From positions 1-12,646 of the forward strand of contig DAOWFY010000021.1 in the NCBI GenBank assembly GCA_030637775.1: DNA of 12,646 bases, read 5' to 3'. The notes under the pieces were generated by a model. The model had not been told where the DNA came from, made no database searches, and saw only the letters and a list, made by a program, of their open reading frames with translations. Shown here one piece after another: positions 1-8,003 of this stretch. Source of the stretch: DAOVGU01 sp030637775 [NCBI: bacterium] (GTDB taxonomy: Bacteria > Ratteibacteria > UBA8468). A program made the translations under genes and the position numbers. The number at the start of each line of letters is the position of its first letter. Positions within the stretch are counted from its first letter, which is position 1.

Positions 1-1188
1 ACTAATTGCTCCCGCACCGACAGTCTTTCCTCCCTCCCGGATCGCAAAACGAAGACCCTTCTCCATCGCAATCGGGGAGACAAGGGTAACCTCTAAGCTG
101 GCATTGTCTCCCGGCATCACCATCTCTGTGCCTTTGGGTAACTTCACACTCCCGGTGACATCGGTCGTGCGGAAGTAAAACTGAGGCCGATATCCGGAAA
201 AGAATGGGGTGTGTCTGCCGCCTTCCTCTTTGGTAAGACAGTAAGCCGAGGCGGTAAATTTAGTGTGCGGGGTGATACTGCCGACAGCAGCAATCACCTG
301 ACCACGGGCTAAATCCTCCTTTTCAGTGCCCCGCAAAAGAACCCCGATATTGTCTCCTGCCTCCCCGGTCTCCAGTATCTTTCTGAACATCTCGATCCCG
401 GTAACAACCGTCTTTTTGGGTTTGGCAGATAGGCCAACGATCTCCGCGGAATCCCCGACCTTTATCTTTCCTCTCTCTACTCTTCCGGTAGCAACTGTGC
501 CTCTTCCGGTAATGGAGAAGACATCCTCAACGGAAAGCAGGAAAGGCTTATCAATCTCTCTCTGGGGGGTGGGGATGAAGGTATCTACGCTCTCTAAGAG
601 CTTTAAGATCGGTCCACATTTCGGGCATTCCTTTTTCCCGCAGCCGCAGGAGAGGGCGGCGGTTGCACTTCCTTTAATGATTGGGGTGCGCTCTCCCGGG
701 AACTCATACTTGGTAAGAAGGTCCCTCACCTCCAATTCCACTAAGTCTAAGAGCTCGGGGTCGCTCACCGCATCGGTCTTGTTAAGGAAGACAACGATAC
801 TTGGTACCCCTACCTGTCGGGCTAAAAGGATATGCTCCCTGGTCTGAGGCATTGCTCCGTCGGCAGCGGAGACCACGAGAATTGCTCCGTCCATTTGCGC
901 GGCTCCGGTAATCATATTCTTAATGTAGTCGGAGTGTCCGGGGCAGTCAATGTGAGCGTAATGGCGGGCATCGGTCTCATACTCCGCATGAAAGATGGAG
1001 ATTGTAAGACCACGCTCCTTTTCCTCGGGGGCCTTGTCGATCTCCTCAAACTTTAAGAACTCTGCCTTTTTCTCCTTGGAGAGGAGAAGGGTGATTGCGC
1101 TGGTAAGGGTGGTCTTACCATGGTCTACATGACCGATTGTCCCGATATTGACATGCGGCTTTTTCCTTTCAAATTTCTCTTTTGCCAT
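1..1188 (-). CDS. tuf: Elongation factor Tu (3' end cut by window)
   Basis: GTPase that carries aminoacyl-tRNA to the ribosomal A site. From the ATG at 1188, all 396 codons to the window edge are open. They end in [17 protein letters not shown], so only a few C-terminal residues (typically EIIE or similar) are missing. The P-loop GHVDHGKTT follows the N-terminal [14 protein letters not shown] (residues 81-85) has the catalytic His85, and the G4 motif is NKTD (136-139). Domains 2 and 3 are normal, with [14 protein letters not shown] and the conserved [15 protein letters not shown] block. Two things are odd. Switch I reads [12 protein letters not shown] instead of the usual RGITINTxHVEY, with the Mg-binding Thr62 kept. 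The end of the G domain carries four cysteines (Cys181, 183, 188, 191). The gene lies 17 nt after fusA and is presumably co-transcribed. The family call is certain. Confidence 0.98.
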   Translation of the reverse strand, partial: MAKEKFERKKPHVNIGTIGHVDHGKTTLTSAITLLLSKEKKAEFLKFEEIDKAPEEKERGLTISIFHAEYETDARHYAHIDCPGHSDYIKNMITGAAQMDGAILVVSAADGAMPQTREHILLARQVGVPSIVVFLNKTDAVSDPELLDLVELEVRDLLTKYEFPGERTPIIKGSATAALSCGCGKKECPKCGPILKLLESVDTFIPTPQREIDKPFLLSVEDVFSITGRGTVATGRVERGKIKVGDSAEIVGLSAKPKKTVVTGIEMFRKILETGEAGDNIGVLLRGTEKEDLARGQVIAAVGSITPHTKFTASAYCLTKEEGGRHTPFFSGYRPQFYFRTTDVTGSVKLPKGTEMVMPGDNASLEVTLVSPIAMEKGLRFAIREGGKTVGAGAIS

Positions 1189-1193
1189 ACTTT

Positions 1194-1200
1194 CCTCCTT
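1194..1200 (-). promoter_or_regulatory. Strong Shine-Dalgarno for tuf
   Basis: AAGGAGG lies five bases upstream of the tuf ATG, in the short fusA-tuf gap. It fixes the tuf start at 1188 and is the strongest ribosome binding site among the core genes here, as expected for a very highly expressed protein. Confidence 0.9.
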
Positions 1201-1205
1201 ATTTT

Positions 1206-3329
1206 TTATTTAATGATTAATTTTTCCCTTAAGCTTTTTGGTATCTCTTCATAGCGAGAGGGCTCCATGGAATAGGTTGCTCTCCCTTGAGTAAGGGAGC
1301 GAAGCGCAGTTGCATAGCCAAATAGAGAGGCAAGAGGAACGAAACCTCCGATAATCCTACTCCTTTCCCGAACTTGACTTTTTTCTATCCTGCCACGACG
1401 GGAGTTCAAATCTCCGATTACCTCCCCCATAAATTCTTCGGGAGTTATAATCTCGATCCTCATAATCGGCTCCAGAATAATTGGGTTACTTCTCCGATAA
1501 GCATCCTTAAATGCCATGAGGGCGGCAACCTTAAAAGCAAGTTCATTTGAATCTACCGGATGAGAAGAACCACCGAGTAAGGTAACCTTTAAATTCAGAA
1601 TAGGAAATCCTCCTAATTCTCCAGATTCCATTGCCTCGACCACTCCTTTCCTTATGGCAGGAATGAATTGATGAGGGATATTCTCCCCTCTCAACCTCTC
1701 CACAAATTCCAAGTTCTCTCTTCCTCGGCTAGCAGGCTCCAGTGATATTATGGGCTCTATCTCCAACTGGACATGACCGTATTGACCTCTCCCCCCAGTT
1801 TGTTTAATAAATTTACCCTCCCCCGTTGCTACCGTTGTACTTGTCTCCCGATAGGCAACTTCCGGTTTACCAACCTTTGCCTCAACCTTGAATTCTCTGA
1901 TGAGCCGATTAATTAAAACTTCTAAGTGCAATTCTCCCATACCGGAGATTATTGTTTGGCCAGTCTCGCTATCTGTCCTTACCTTAAAAGTAGGGTCCTC
2001 CTCGGTTAATTTAGAAAGGGAGAAGCTGATCTTTTCCTGGTCGGCCTTTGTCTTTGGCTCCACCGCAACCGAGAGCACAGGAATGGGAAAATGTACTCTT
2101 TCCAAAAGAATAGGGAAATCTTCGCTGCAGAGGGTATCTCCCGTAGTGGTAAATTTTAAACCGATCACCGCAGCAATTTCTCCCGCACGAACCTCCTTTA
2201 GCTCTTCCGATTTGTTGGCATGCATTTGAAGCAGCCGGGAAATTCTCTCCAGTCTCTTTTTGTTAGCATTGTAGACATAAGAGCCGGCCTTCAGAGCTCC
2301 AGAATAGACCCTCAGATAGGCAAGTGTACCCACATAAGGTTGTTTTACAATCTTAAAAACAAGACCGGAAAATCTCTCCTTATCAGATATTTTTCTCTCC
2401 TCTCTAAGACCGGTAGAGAGATTGGCTCCTTCCATCGACGGTCTATCCAAAGGAGAAGGAAGGAAATCACAGATCCCATCAAGCAACAATTGAATGCCTT
2501 TATTCCGGAGAGAAGAACCACAGAAAACTGGTAAAATTTCTCCCCTCAATGTATTCTCTCTGATGCTCTTTTTAATCAAATCTTCTGGAATCTGCTGATT
2601 GTTTAAATATCTCTGCATAATGGCATCATCCTTTTCTGCCAATTGTTCAATCAGTTTTCGGCGATATTCCTTCTCTTTACTCTCAAGATCAGAAGGAATC
2701 GCACTTACCTCAAAATTTATTCCCGACTCATCCTCTTTATAGATTACCGCTACCTCTCTCACTAAATCAATAACTCCCACAAAATTTTCCTCACTACCAA
2801 TTGGTATCTGAAGGACAAAAGGATTTGCTGATAGCCGTGAACGCATCATCTCCACCGTCCCAAAGAAATTGGCACCTGCTCGATCCATCTTATTAATGTA
2901 AGCAATGCGGGGAACATTGTATTTTTTTGCCTGCAACCAGACTGTCTCCGATTGGGCCTCTACCCCTCCTACCGCACAAAAAACCCCAACCGCCCCATCA
3001 AGCACCCGTAATGACCTTTCCACCTCTGCCATAAAATCAACATGACCCGGTGTATCAATAATATTGATACGATAGCCTTCCCAAAAACAGGTGGTGGTAG
3101 CAGAGGTAATGGTAATTCCTCTTTCCTTTTCCTGCTCCATCCAATCCATCGTGGCTGTCCCTTCATCAACCTCCCCCAACCGGTAAACCTTTCCTGTATA
3201 ATAGAGAATCCTTTCGGTGGTCGTTGTCTTTCCGGCATCGACATGGGCAATAAATCCGATATTTCTCGTTTTCGCCAAAGAATAGCCTGCGTTCATCTTA
3301 GTTTTTTCTATAACAAGCGTCTGACTCAT
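1206..3329 (-). CDS. fusA: Elongation factor G
   Basis: Translocation GTPase. All G motifs are present (numbering from the ATG at 3329): [11 protein letters not shown] (28-38), RGITI (70-74), DTPGH (92-96) and NKMD (146-149). Domain IV has GGRGQYGHV and the tip loop [11 protein letters not shown] with its conserved His. Domain V ends with [15 protein letters not shown] and [11 protein letters not shown]. The start is uncertain. The ATG at 3329 gives 707 residues with an 11-residue N-terminal extension and no clear Shine-Dalgarno. The ATG at 3296 ([14 protein letters not shown], 696 residues) places RNIG at residues 11-14, as in E. coli EF-G, and I consider it the likelier native start. It too lacks a good ribosome binding site. 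The gene is separated from its usual partner rpsG by four foreign-looking genes, which end 44 nt upstream, and is followed closely by tuf. Confidence 0.98.
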   Translation of the reverse strand: MSQTLVIEKTKMNAGYSLAKTRNIGFIAHVDAGKTTTTERILYYTGKVYRLGEVDEGTATMDWMEQEKERGITITSATTTCFWEGYRINIIDTPGHVDFMAEVERSLRVLDGAVGVFCAVGGVEAQSETVWLQAKKYNVPRIAYINKMDRAGANFFGTVEMMRSRLSANPFVLQIPIGSEENFVGVIDLVREVAVIYKEDESGINFEVSAIPSDLESKEKEYRRKLIEQLAEKDDAIMQRYLNNQQIPEDLIKKSIRENTLRGEILPVFCGSSLRNKGIQLLLDGICDFLPSPLDRPSMEGANLSTGLREERKISDKERFSGLVFKIVKQPYVGTLAYLRVYSGALKAGSYVYNANKKRLERISRLLQMHANKSEELKEVRAGEIAAVIGLKFTTTGDTLCSEDFPILLERVHFPIPVLSVAVEPKTKADQEKISFSLSKLTEEDPTFKVRTDSETGQTIISGMGELHLEVLINRLIREFKVEAKVGKPEVAYRETSTTVATGEGKFIKQTGGRGQYGHVQLEIEPIISLEPASRGRENLEFVERLRGENIPHQFIPAIRKGVVEAMESGELGGFPILNLKVTLLGGSSHPVDSNELAFKVAALMAFKDAYRRSNPIILEPIMRIEIITPEEFMGEVIGDLNSRRGRIEKSQVRERSRIIGGFVPLASLFGYATALRSLTQGRATYSMEPSRYEEIPKSLREKLIIK

Positions 3330-3332
3330 CTA

Positions 3333-3368
3333 AAACTTTTATCTATTCGATAGAATCTTTTTTGTCAA
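3333..3368 (-). promoter_or_regulatory. Candidate sigma-70-type promoter for fusA-tuf
   Basis: A perfect -35 hexamer TTGACA (3363-3368) is followed 17 bases later by TAGATA (3340-3345), which matches the -10 consensus at only three of six positions. The predicted transcription start is about 3333. That would make the fusA ATG at 3329 nearly leaderless but give the ATG at 3296 a leader of about 37 nt. The spacer contains a short palindrome (CTAT-TCG-ATAG, about 3343-3353). The position, just after the last inserted gene, fits a promoter that restores fusA-tuf expression. The weak -10 keeps confidence low. Confidence 0.4.
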
Positions 3369-3373
3369 TTTCA

Positions 3374-5986
3374 TCAGTAAGTTTTCTCCCTAAAATCATA
3401 TCTTAGCTTATGACATTTTGCAGTTTCTCTATCAGCATAATTCATTGAAACTTTAACTTTATATTTGCCAGATACCCAGTTTTTCTCTATACTTATATCG
3501 GTTCCGACTTCATCTACTACTTTCGGCTCCTTTCCCAAATATTTAGCGTTGAGGGAACATGATTTCTCCCAATAACCGATTGGGGAGCAATACCAGATTA
3601 CAAGCCTCCAACCACGGGTGAAATCCGACATTATAACAAGCCAAGTATAACTACCGTGCCAAAGTGAAGCATTGTCAAACTGGCAGGTTTGATTTTCTAT
3701 ACAATTCGCTTTAATGGTTACATCTCCAGCAGACTCACATTCTTCTTCAAATAGGTCCGTCATTTCTAGCCCATAATCCACAGGACAGTTGATGGTTCCC
3801 GAAAGGTCACCACTTATTTGAAGAGTTGCAGGGCCGGTCCCGTCCGAAAGCCAGAACCTCCCCTTGACTCGTAGGGCTTTTTTTACACAGATTTTTCCTG
3901 CAGGGACATGTAGAGTAGAATTAATTCCGTTCCTCCAATACCAATCAACATGGCCGTACTCTGGATGGTCGTGGTAAAACTCCCAGTGCTGATAAAAAGT
4001 ATAAGGATAATGACCAGGATCTATCTCGCACGAAAGTAATGCTGCACAGGGATTATCCCACCATTCAATATAATCACGCCGCCATTTGTCGCCTCTTAGT
4101 TGGCTGCCTACCATTTCACTGATCGCGAAATTTTCGACGATTTCCCCATCTCCATAATCATTTTCTATTTCAACCGAAACTCTTTTGGTATCGTGATGAC
4201 TCCCTCCATCGAAATCAGCATAGTTTTTTATTACCAAGCGATAAGTTCTGTATTCATAGAAAGGAGCCAATAAATCCTCGGCGATACTTACCTTACAGAG
4301 ATGGGTCAAGAGCTCCGCATCGTCTAATTCGCTTTCAAATTCATAATCAACCCAATCAAAGTCACATTCAATTGCTTGTTCCTCCCCTGTCAAATCTACC
4401 GTTTTTATTAAAATCCACGGATCTTCCTCTTCAGTTAGATCTTTGTCTTTTCTTCCCCAAATTCTGATTGCTCCACTACCACCTGTTTTAATATTCAACA
4501 TAAGGTCATATCCTTTCCATTCAAATTCAGTAGCAGGGCCTACTACCTGAATAAGAAACTCCTTTATATCTGATTCTTTTCCTCCAGGATTGACTGCCTT
4601 CATCTTTACGATATACTCTCCTTCTTCCAATGTTTTTTCATCGGTTAAAGAAATTTCTTCTTCAAACCAGGCAATTATTCCCTTCTTTTTCTCTTCAAGA
4701 GATAACTGACTGATATCCAAAGGGAAGAAGACGACATCCTTATTTATCTCTTTCTCCTCATCAAACATTGGGTTTTCATCCTCATCATATACTTGATATT
4801 TAATTTTAGTATCTGCGGGAAGGTATTCCTTGGCAAGAGTTCCTTCTACAGTAACTGAGGTAGTGCTGGCATCAACTTCTGTATCCAATGGTTCCCCATT
4901 CACTTTAGTTATTTCTAAAACCGGTGTGGTATAGTCAAGGAATTTGATGAGTTCGCCAGAGGTAGCGATATTGGTACATTCTTGAAGATGGCAAGCACTA
5001 ATAGGAACCTTACCTTTTAAGGGGAAAACCGTGTTACTTAAGTCTTTCCCCATTTGACTTCCCAAAGAAACAACCCCATCTCCTTTCCCACGAAAGAGAA
5101 AAGCATTGCATAACCACCAGGGAAATTTCCAGGTCGTTCCAGCAATAACAAAATATTTAACATCAAGGTCCGAAACATTACGACTATTTAATGCTGTTAA
5201 AAAAGGACTATCTGTTGTCATATCGTCTACCGCTTCTCCACGAACTATCTCTTCCAACTCTTCCAAAGCATCATTCAAAAGACCTATTGGTTTGGTAAGA
5301 ACCCATACTATATGGCGAGGGAATTTCGTTACTTTATTGAATTTACTTACACCCTCAGCCAGATCTGCCCATTTAGTCCCTAAGTTTGGAGTGCCGGTCA
5401 TCGTTAAACTTTCTACTTTGCTGCGACTGGGATACGGGTCTTCAGTTTTAGACAGACATTCCCTCCCCGCTAACCCTCCCATAGAATGAGCGACAAGAAG
5501 GAGTTTATCTACTTGAAAGCTCTCATCACTATAATTATCGAGAAGATTGGTAATTGTAGGGTCAAGCTTATCTGCCCAGCCTTTGTTATCTCCCTGAGGA
5601 TTGGTCTTGCCGGGAGGATAGGTATCTACTGAACCGTTAGGGTCTTGGAAGTTAATGGTTTCTAAATACCAATATCTACTATCTGGCAAATAACCATCAT
5701 GATTAAATTCAGGTATTCGAGTAAATCTGAAATATTCTGAGAAGTATTTTTTTAAGACTTCGGTAGCCTTCTTCTTTGCCTGTTCTGGCTTATCATCTGG
5801 AGTTTTATTCCAGCTTTTCGGGCTTCCTTTCGCAAATCCATGGAGGAAAAGAACTGGATAGGGTCGATAAGCTAATGGGTCATCCCATTTTTTATCCAAT
5901 CTTACTTGCTCAGCAAATAAGTTAAGTTGAAGTAGAAAACTTACTACGATAGAAAGTCCTGCTATCTTGTTAATTCTTCTCATCAT
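3374..5986 (-). CDS. Secreted alpha/beta-hydrolase (lipase/esterase-like) with long C-terminal beta/Cys-rich region
   Basis: Probable exported lipase or esterase; the substrate is unknown. The N-terminus has basic residues and a hydrophobic stretch ending near LFA-E (about residue 25), a signal peptide. The hydrolase domain covers about 40-350. It has an oxyanion-type HGF (49-51), the nucleophile elbow AHSMGG with Ser168, the acid candidate Asp303 in GKGDGVV, and the candidate base His333 in ISACHLQ. The triad assignment is by motif and order only. About 355-485 looks like an Ig/fibronectin-like beta domain. The remainder to 870 has no family I recognise, is rich in Trp and Tyr, and has about a dozen Cys after residue 645, plausible disulfides in an exported protein. 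AGGAGG at 5990-5995 overlaps the stop of the propeller gene. It sits 3 nt before the first ATG and 6 nt before the second (5983), so the second may be used. Confidence 0.88.
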   Translation of the reverse strand: MMRRINKIAGLSIVVSFLLQLNLFAEQVRLDKKWDDPLAYRPYPVLFLHGFAKGSPKSWNKTPDDKPEQAKKKATEVLKKYFSEYFRFTRIPEFNHDGYLPDSRYWYLETINFQDPNGSVDTYPPGKTNPQGDNKGWADKLDPTITNLLDNYSDESFQVDKLLLVAHSMGGLAGRECLSKTEDPYPSRSKVESLTMTGTPNLGTKWADLAEGVSKFNKVTKFPRHIVWVLTKPIGLLNDALEELEEIVRGEAVDDMTTDSPFLTALNSRNVSDLDVKYFVIAGTTWKFPWWLCNAFLFRGKGDGVVSLGSQMGKDLSNTVFPLKGKVPISACHLQECTNIATSGELIKFLDYTTPVLEITKVNGEPLDTEVDASTTSVTVEGTLAKEYLPADTKIKYQVYDEDENPMFDEEKEINKDVVFFPLDISQLSLEEKKKGIIAWFEEEISLTDEKTLEEGEYIVKMKAVNPGGKESDIKEFLIQVVGPATEFEWKGYDLMLNIKTGGSGAIRIWGRKDKDLTEEEDPWILIKTVDLTGEEQAIECDFDWVDYEFESELDDAELLTHLCKVSIAEDLLAPFYEYRTYRLVIKNYADFDGGSHHDTKRVSVEIENDYGDGEIVENFAISEMVGSQLRGDKWRRDYIEWWDNPCAALLSCEIDPGHYPYTFYQHWEFYHDHPEYGHVDWYWRNGINSTLHVPAGKICVKKALRVKGRFWLSDGTGPATLQISGDLSGTINCPVDYGLEMTDLFEEECESAGDVTIKANCIENQTCQFDNASLWHGSYTWLVIMSDFTRGWRLVIWYCSPIGYWEKSCSLNAKYLGKEPKVVDEVGTDISIEKNWVSGKYKVKVSMNYADRETAKCHKLRYDFREKTY

Positions 5987-5993
5987 ATTCCTC

Positions 5994-7040
5994 CTAATTT
6001 TTTCTTAAAACCTTTATTCTCGTAAAATCACTACTGAGGATAGCAATCTCTCCAGAAGGCTCATGAACTGAGTTTCCAACAATCTTTGTCCCATCAGGGG
6101 AAAAACGGGCATCATTAGGAATGCAATATCTTTTAGGATTTGAGGAATGAGTCCCAAGACGGTCATTCCAGATATTCTTGCCATTGGCAGTATACATAGT
6201 TCTACTGGCGATAAATCTGGAACCATCGGGAGACCAGTCATCTAAAAATGAGCTTTGCTCAATAAATTTCTTTTTTCCTGTTCCATTGATGTTTATCATA
6301 TAGGTATTATAATCTTTCTTTCTATAATAATTAAAGAAAATTCTTTTCCCATCAGGATGCCAGATACCAAGAGCAGTTCCATCTACTAATTTATACTTAT
6401 TGTTTCCATCTGAGTTCATGATATATAGTCCATCTTTTCTTCTATAAAGTATCTTTGTTCCATCTGGAGAATATTTTGGGTGCCCACCGTCTTCAGCAAT
6501 CTTTTTAAAATCAGTTTTCTCTATATCCATTGCGTAGATTCCACCAGAACCTAAAGAGTTTGGATAACGTTCTGGATAAAGTAATTTTGTTATTCCAAAA
6601 GCTATTATATTATTATCCTTTGGATTTACAGAGATGTGTCCAACCCCAACTACCTTATCAAATTCCTCATCCGGCAACTCTATCCACTCCTCTTTCGTCC
6701 ATCCTTTAGCAGTTCGTTTATAAAGATAAGAGATAGTAAAGATTATTTTCTCGTTCTCTCCCTCTAAGTCCATAGTGCAGATAGAAATGTCTCCTCTTAC
6801 AGGGGAAAATTGTTCTACAATCGCCAAGAAGTTTTTCTTGGAGTAGGTGATATCCTTTACAAAGATAATTCTCTCATTATTTAGCCAGGTAGGATATCTA
6901 TAATATGTGCCATGATATCTGGTTTTATATCTGTCATACTTTTCCTTAGGTTTAGCATAAAGGAAAGAAGGAATAAGAGAAAGCGTAGCTGCTACTCCTA
7001 ATATAATCTTTATCTTTTTAAACATTTTTATCTCAGACAT
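5994..7040 (-). CDS. Exported TolB/PD40-type beta-propeller protein
   Basis: A signal peptide (hydrophobic core about 11-26, likely cleavage after LYA at 29) is followed by a beta-propeller. At least four WD40-like (PD40) blades show the typical [S/H]PDG signature: YSPDGTKI (190-197), WHPDGKRI (227-234), WSPDGSRF (269-276) and FSPDGTKI (313-320). The N-terminal 40-150 region probably holds degenerate blades. Such propellers in periplasmic proteins usually bind proteins or glycans; no enzymatic residues are evident. The start is ambiguous. The ATG at 7040 lies inside a lipase-gene relic with GGAGGG only about two bases upstream, which is very close. The in-frame ATG at 7025 (MFKKIKIILG) gives a cleaner signal peptide. 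The stop is seven bases before the lipase ATG, so the two are probably translated from one message. Confidence 0.85.
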   Translation of the reverse strand: MSEIKMFKKIKIILGVAATLSLIPSFLYAKPKEKYDRYKTRYHGTYYRYPTWLNNERIIFVKDITYSKKNFLAIVEQFSPVRGDISICTMDLEGENEKIIFTISYLYKRTAKGWTKEEWIELPDEEFDKVVGVGHISVNPKDNNIIAFGITKLLYPERYPNSLGSGGIYAMDIEKTDFKKIAEDGGHPKYSPDGTKILYRRKDGLYIMNSDGNNKYKLVDGTALGIWHPDGKRIFFNYYRKKDYNTYMININGTGKKKFIEQSSFLDDWSPDGSRFIASRTMYTANGKNIWNDRLGTHSSNPKRYCIPNDARFSPDGTKIVGNSVHEPSGEIAILSSDFTRIKVLRKN

Positions 7041-7075
7041 TCCCTCCTCGCTAATCCTCCCATAGAGTGAGCAAC
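7034..7075 (-). pseudogene. Relic of a second lipase gene (nucleophile-elbow fragment)
   Basis: This 42-bp stretch, read on the minus strand, encodes VAHSMGGLARRECL and matches the intact lipase gene at 5453-5494 (VAHSMGGLAGRECL) at 38 of 42 bases. Three of the four differences are synonymous third-position changes; the fourth is Gly to Arg. An in-frame TAA follows two codons later (7028-7030) and another TAA lies about four codons upstream. Similarity drops to background immediately upstream; downstream only a few AT-rich bases agree. It now forms the spacer between the HEAT-repeat gene and the propeller gene and supplies the propeller gene's GGAGGG and first ATG. The most likely origin is a decayed paralogous lipase copy. 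Confidence 0.75.
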
Positions 7076-7091
7076 GAAGTGTTCATATTAC

Positions 7092-7111
7092 GCAGATAAA
7101 AAACTATCTGC
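7092..7111. other. Small hairpin at the end of the HEAT-repeat gene
   Basis: The perfect inverted repeat GCAGATA / TATCTGC, with a six-base loop, spans the TAG stop of the HEAT-repeat gene. In the transcript the loop is U-rich but no U-tract follows the stem, so a classical terminator is unlikely. It could stabilise the 3' end or be chance. Confidence 0.3.
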
Positions 7112-7991
7112 TGATACTTATTTCCTTAATAATTAATTTTCGTTTACTTTTTTCTTTTGAACTCCCACTTCCAGACCCCAGAGCCTCAGAAAATCCTTCC
7201 CAGGCGCCTTTGATTGAACCGAAAAGAAGAGTTGGGTCTTCTGGAAGTTCCTGGAAAATAAGAGAAATTATTGTTTTTTTACCATACCAATTCCATTTTT
7301 GGGTATATTCATTTGACAAAGTAGCTTTACCAAATTTTTTAAATAAAGCATCTTTCAATGCATCAAAATTAGCTTTATTTTTGGTATAGATAAGCACTGA
7401 CACGAACTTGCCTTTATAAAATCCATAGATTATTTTCTCAACCTTTGCTTTTCCTATATACAACCTATCTTCTTCTTTTACATAAGATTCTCCAAGATCT
7501 TCTTTTTCGATACTTTTCATACCTGAAAGAGTTAATATATCTGTTCCCCATTTAATATCTCTGAACCCATCTGGCTCATTTTTAAAAGGAGTAGGCATCA
7601 TAATTGTCCATACTAAAGCATTGATATTCTGCTCATCCTTTATTTCTCCCAAAGCTCTTGTCGCTGTCTCTCGAACAATGGGATTTTCATCCTTAAGACA
7701 GGTAATAAGTGGCTTCACAGCCTGCTTGCCCCTTATATTTCCTAAAGCCTTCACTGCTGTGGCACGGACATTTGGACTCTCATCTTTCAACTTGTTAATA
7801 ATAGCCTCTATGGCAATGTCACGAAGTTCACTTTTTGGATAAGTCTTTATAAAATCTTCATAAGCCCTGACTGTATCTTTCAATTTTGCCTTTTTAAATT
7901 CTTCTTCCTGTGCTCTAAGGCAGAGAGGAAAAATAAAGACCAATAGTAAAAGGCAGCCCATTGTTAATCTAATTTTCTTCTTTATTTTCAT
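7104..7991 (-). CDS. Exported HEAT-repeat protein with C-terminal 'PDGF-x-IKWGTD' domain
   Basis: Function unknown. A signal peptide covers about residues 1-27 (basic start, hydrophobic 10-25, likely cleavage at LRA-Q). Residues 40-55 (VRAYEDFIKTYPKSEL) resemble one TPR-like helix pair. Two clear HEAT repeats of 31 residues follow (about 61-91 and 92-122), each with the LKDE-[S/N]P-x-VR-x-[T/A]A-x-[R/K]ALG signature, so this is a protein-protein interaction scaffold. From PDGFRDIKWGTD (140-151) to about 250 comes a domain I remember from exported proteins of deltaproteobacteria and related groups, with GKFVSVLIYT and LKDALFKKFGK; it has no known role to my knowledge. The tail (272-295) is Ser/Gly then Lys-rich. 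The gene starts 12 nt after the LolA-like gene without a visible Shine-Dalgarno, suggesting coupled translation. Confidence 0.83.
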   Translation of the reverse strand: MKIKKKIRLTMGCLLLLVFIFPLCLRAQEEEFKKAKLKDTVRAYEDFIKTYPKSELRDIAIEAIINKLKDESPNVRATAVKALGNIRGKQAVKPLITCLKDENPIVRETATRALGEIKDEQNINALVWTIMMPTPFKNEPDGFRDIKWGTDILTLSGMKSIEKEDLGESYVKEEDRLYIGKAKVEKIIYGFYKGKFVSVLIYTKNKANFDALKDALFKKFGKATLSNEYTQKWNWYGKKTIISLIFQELPEDPTLLFGSIKGAWEGFSEALGSGSGSSKEKSKRKLIIKEISISR

Positions 7992-8003
7992 ATCAAAGCT
8001 TGG

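Noticed and set aside
326-1056. Plus-strand open frames opposite tuf
   Set aside because: The minus strand encodes a complete-looking EF-Tu across all of this; the plus-strand frames are antisense shadows.
7092-7111. Intrinsic terminator after the HEAT-repeat gene
   Set aside because: Seven-bp stem with U-rich loop but no U-tract after the stem; the next gene is close and co-directional.
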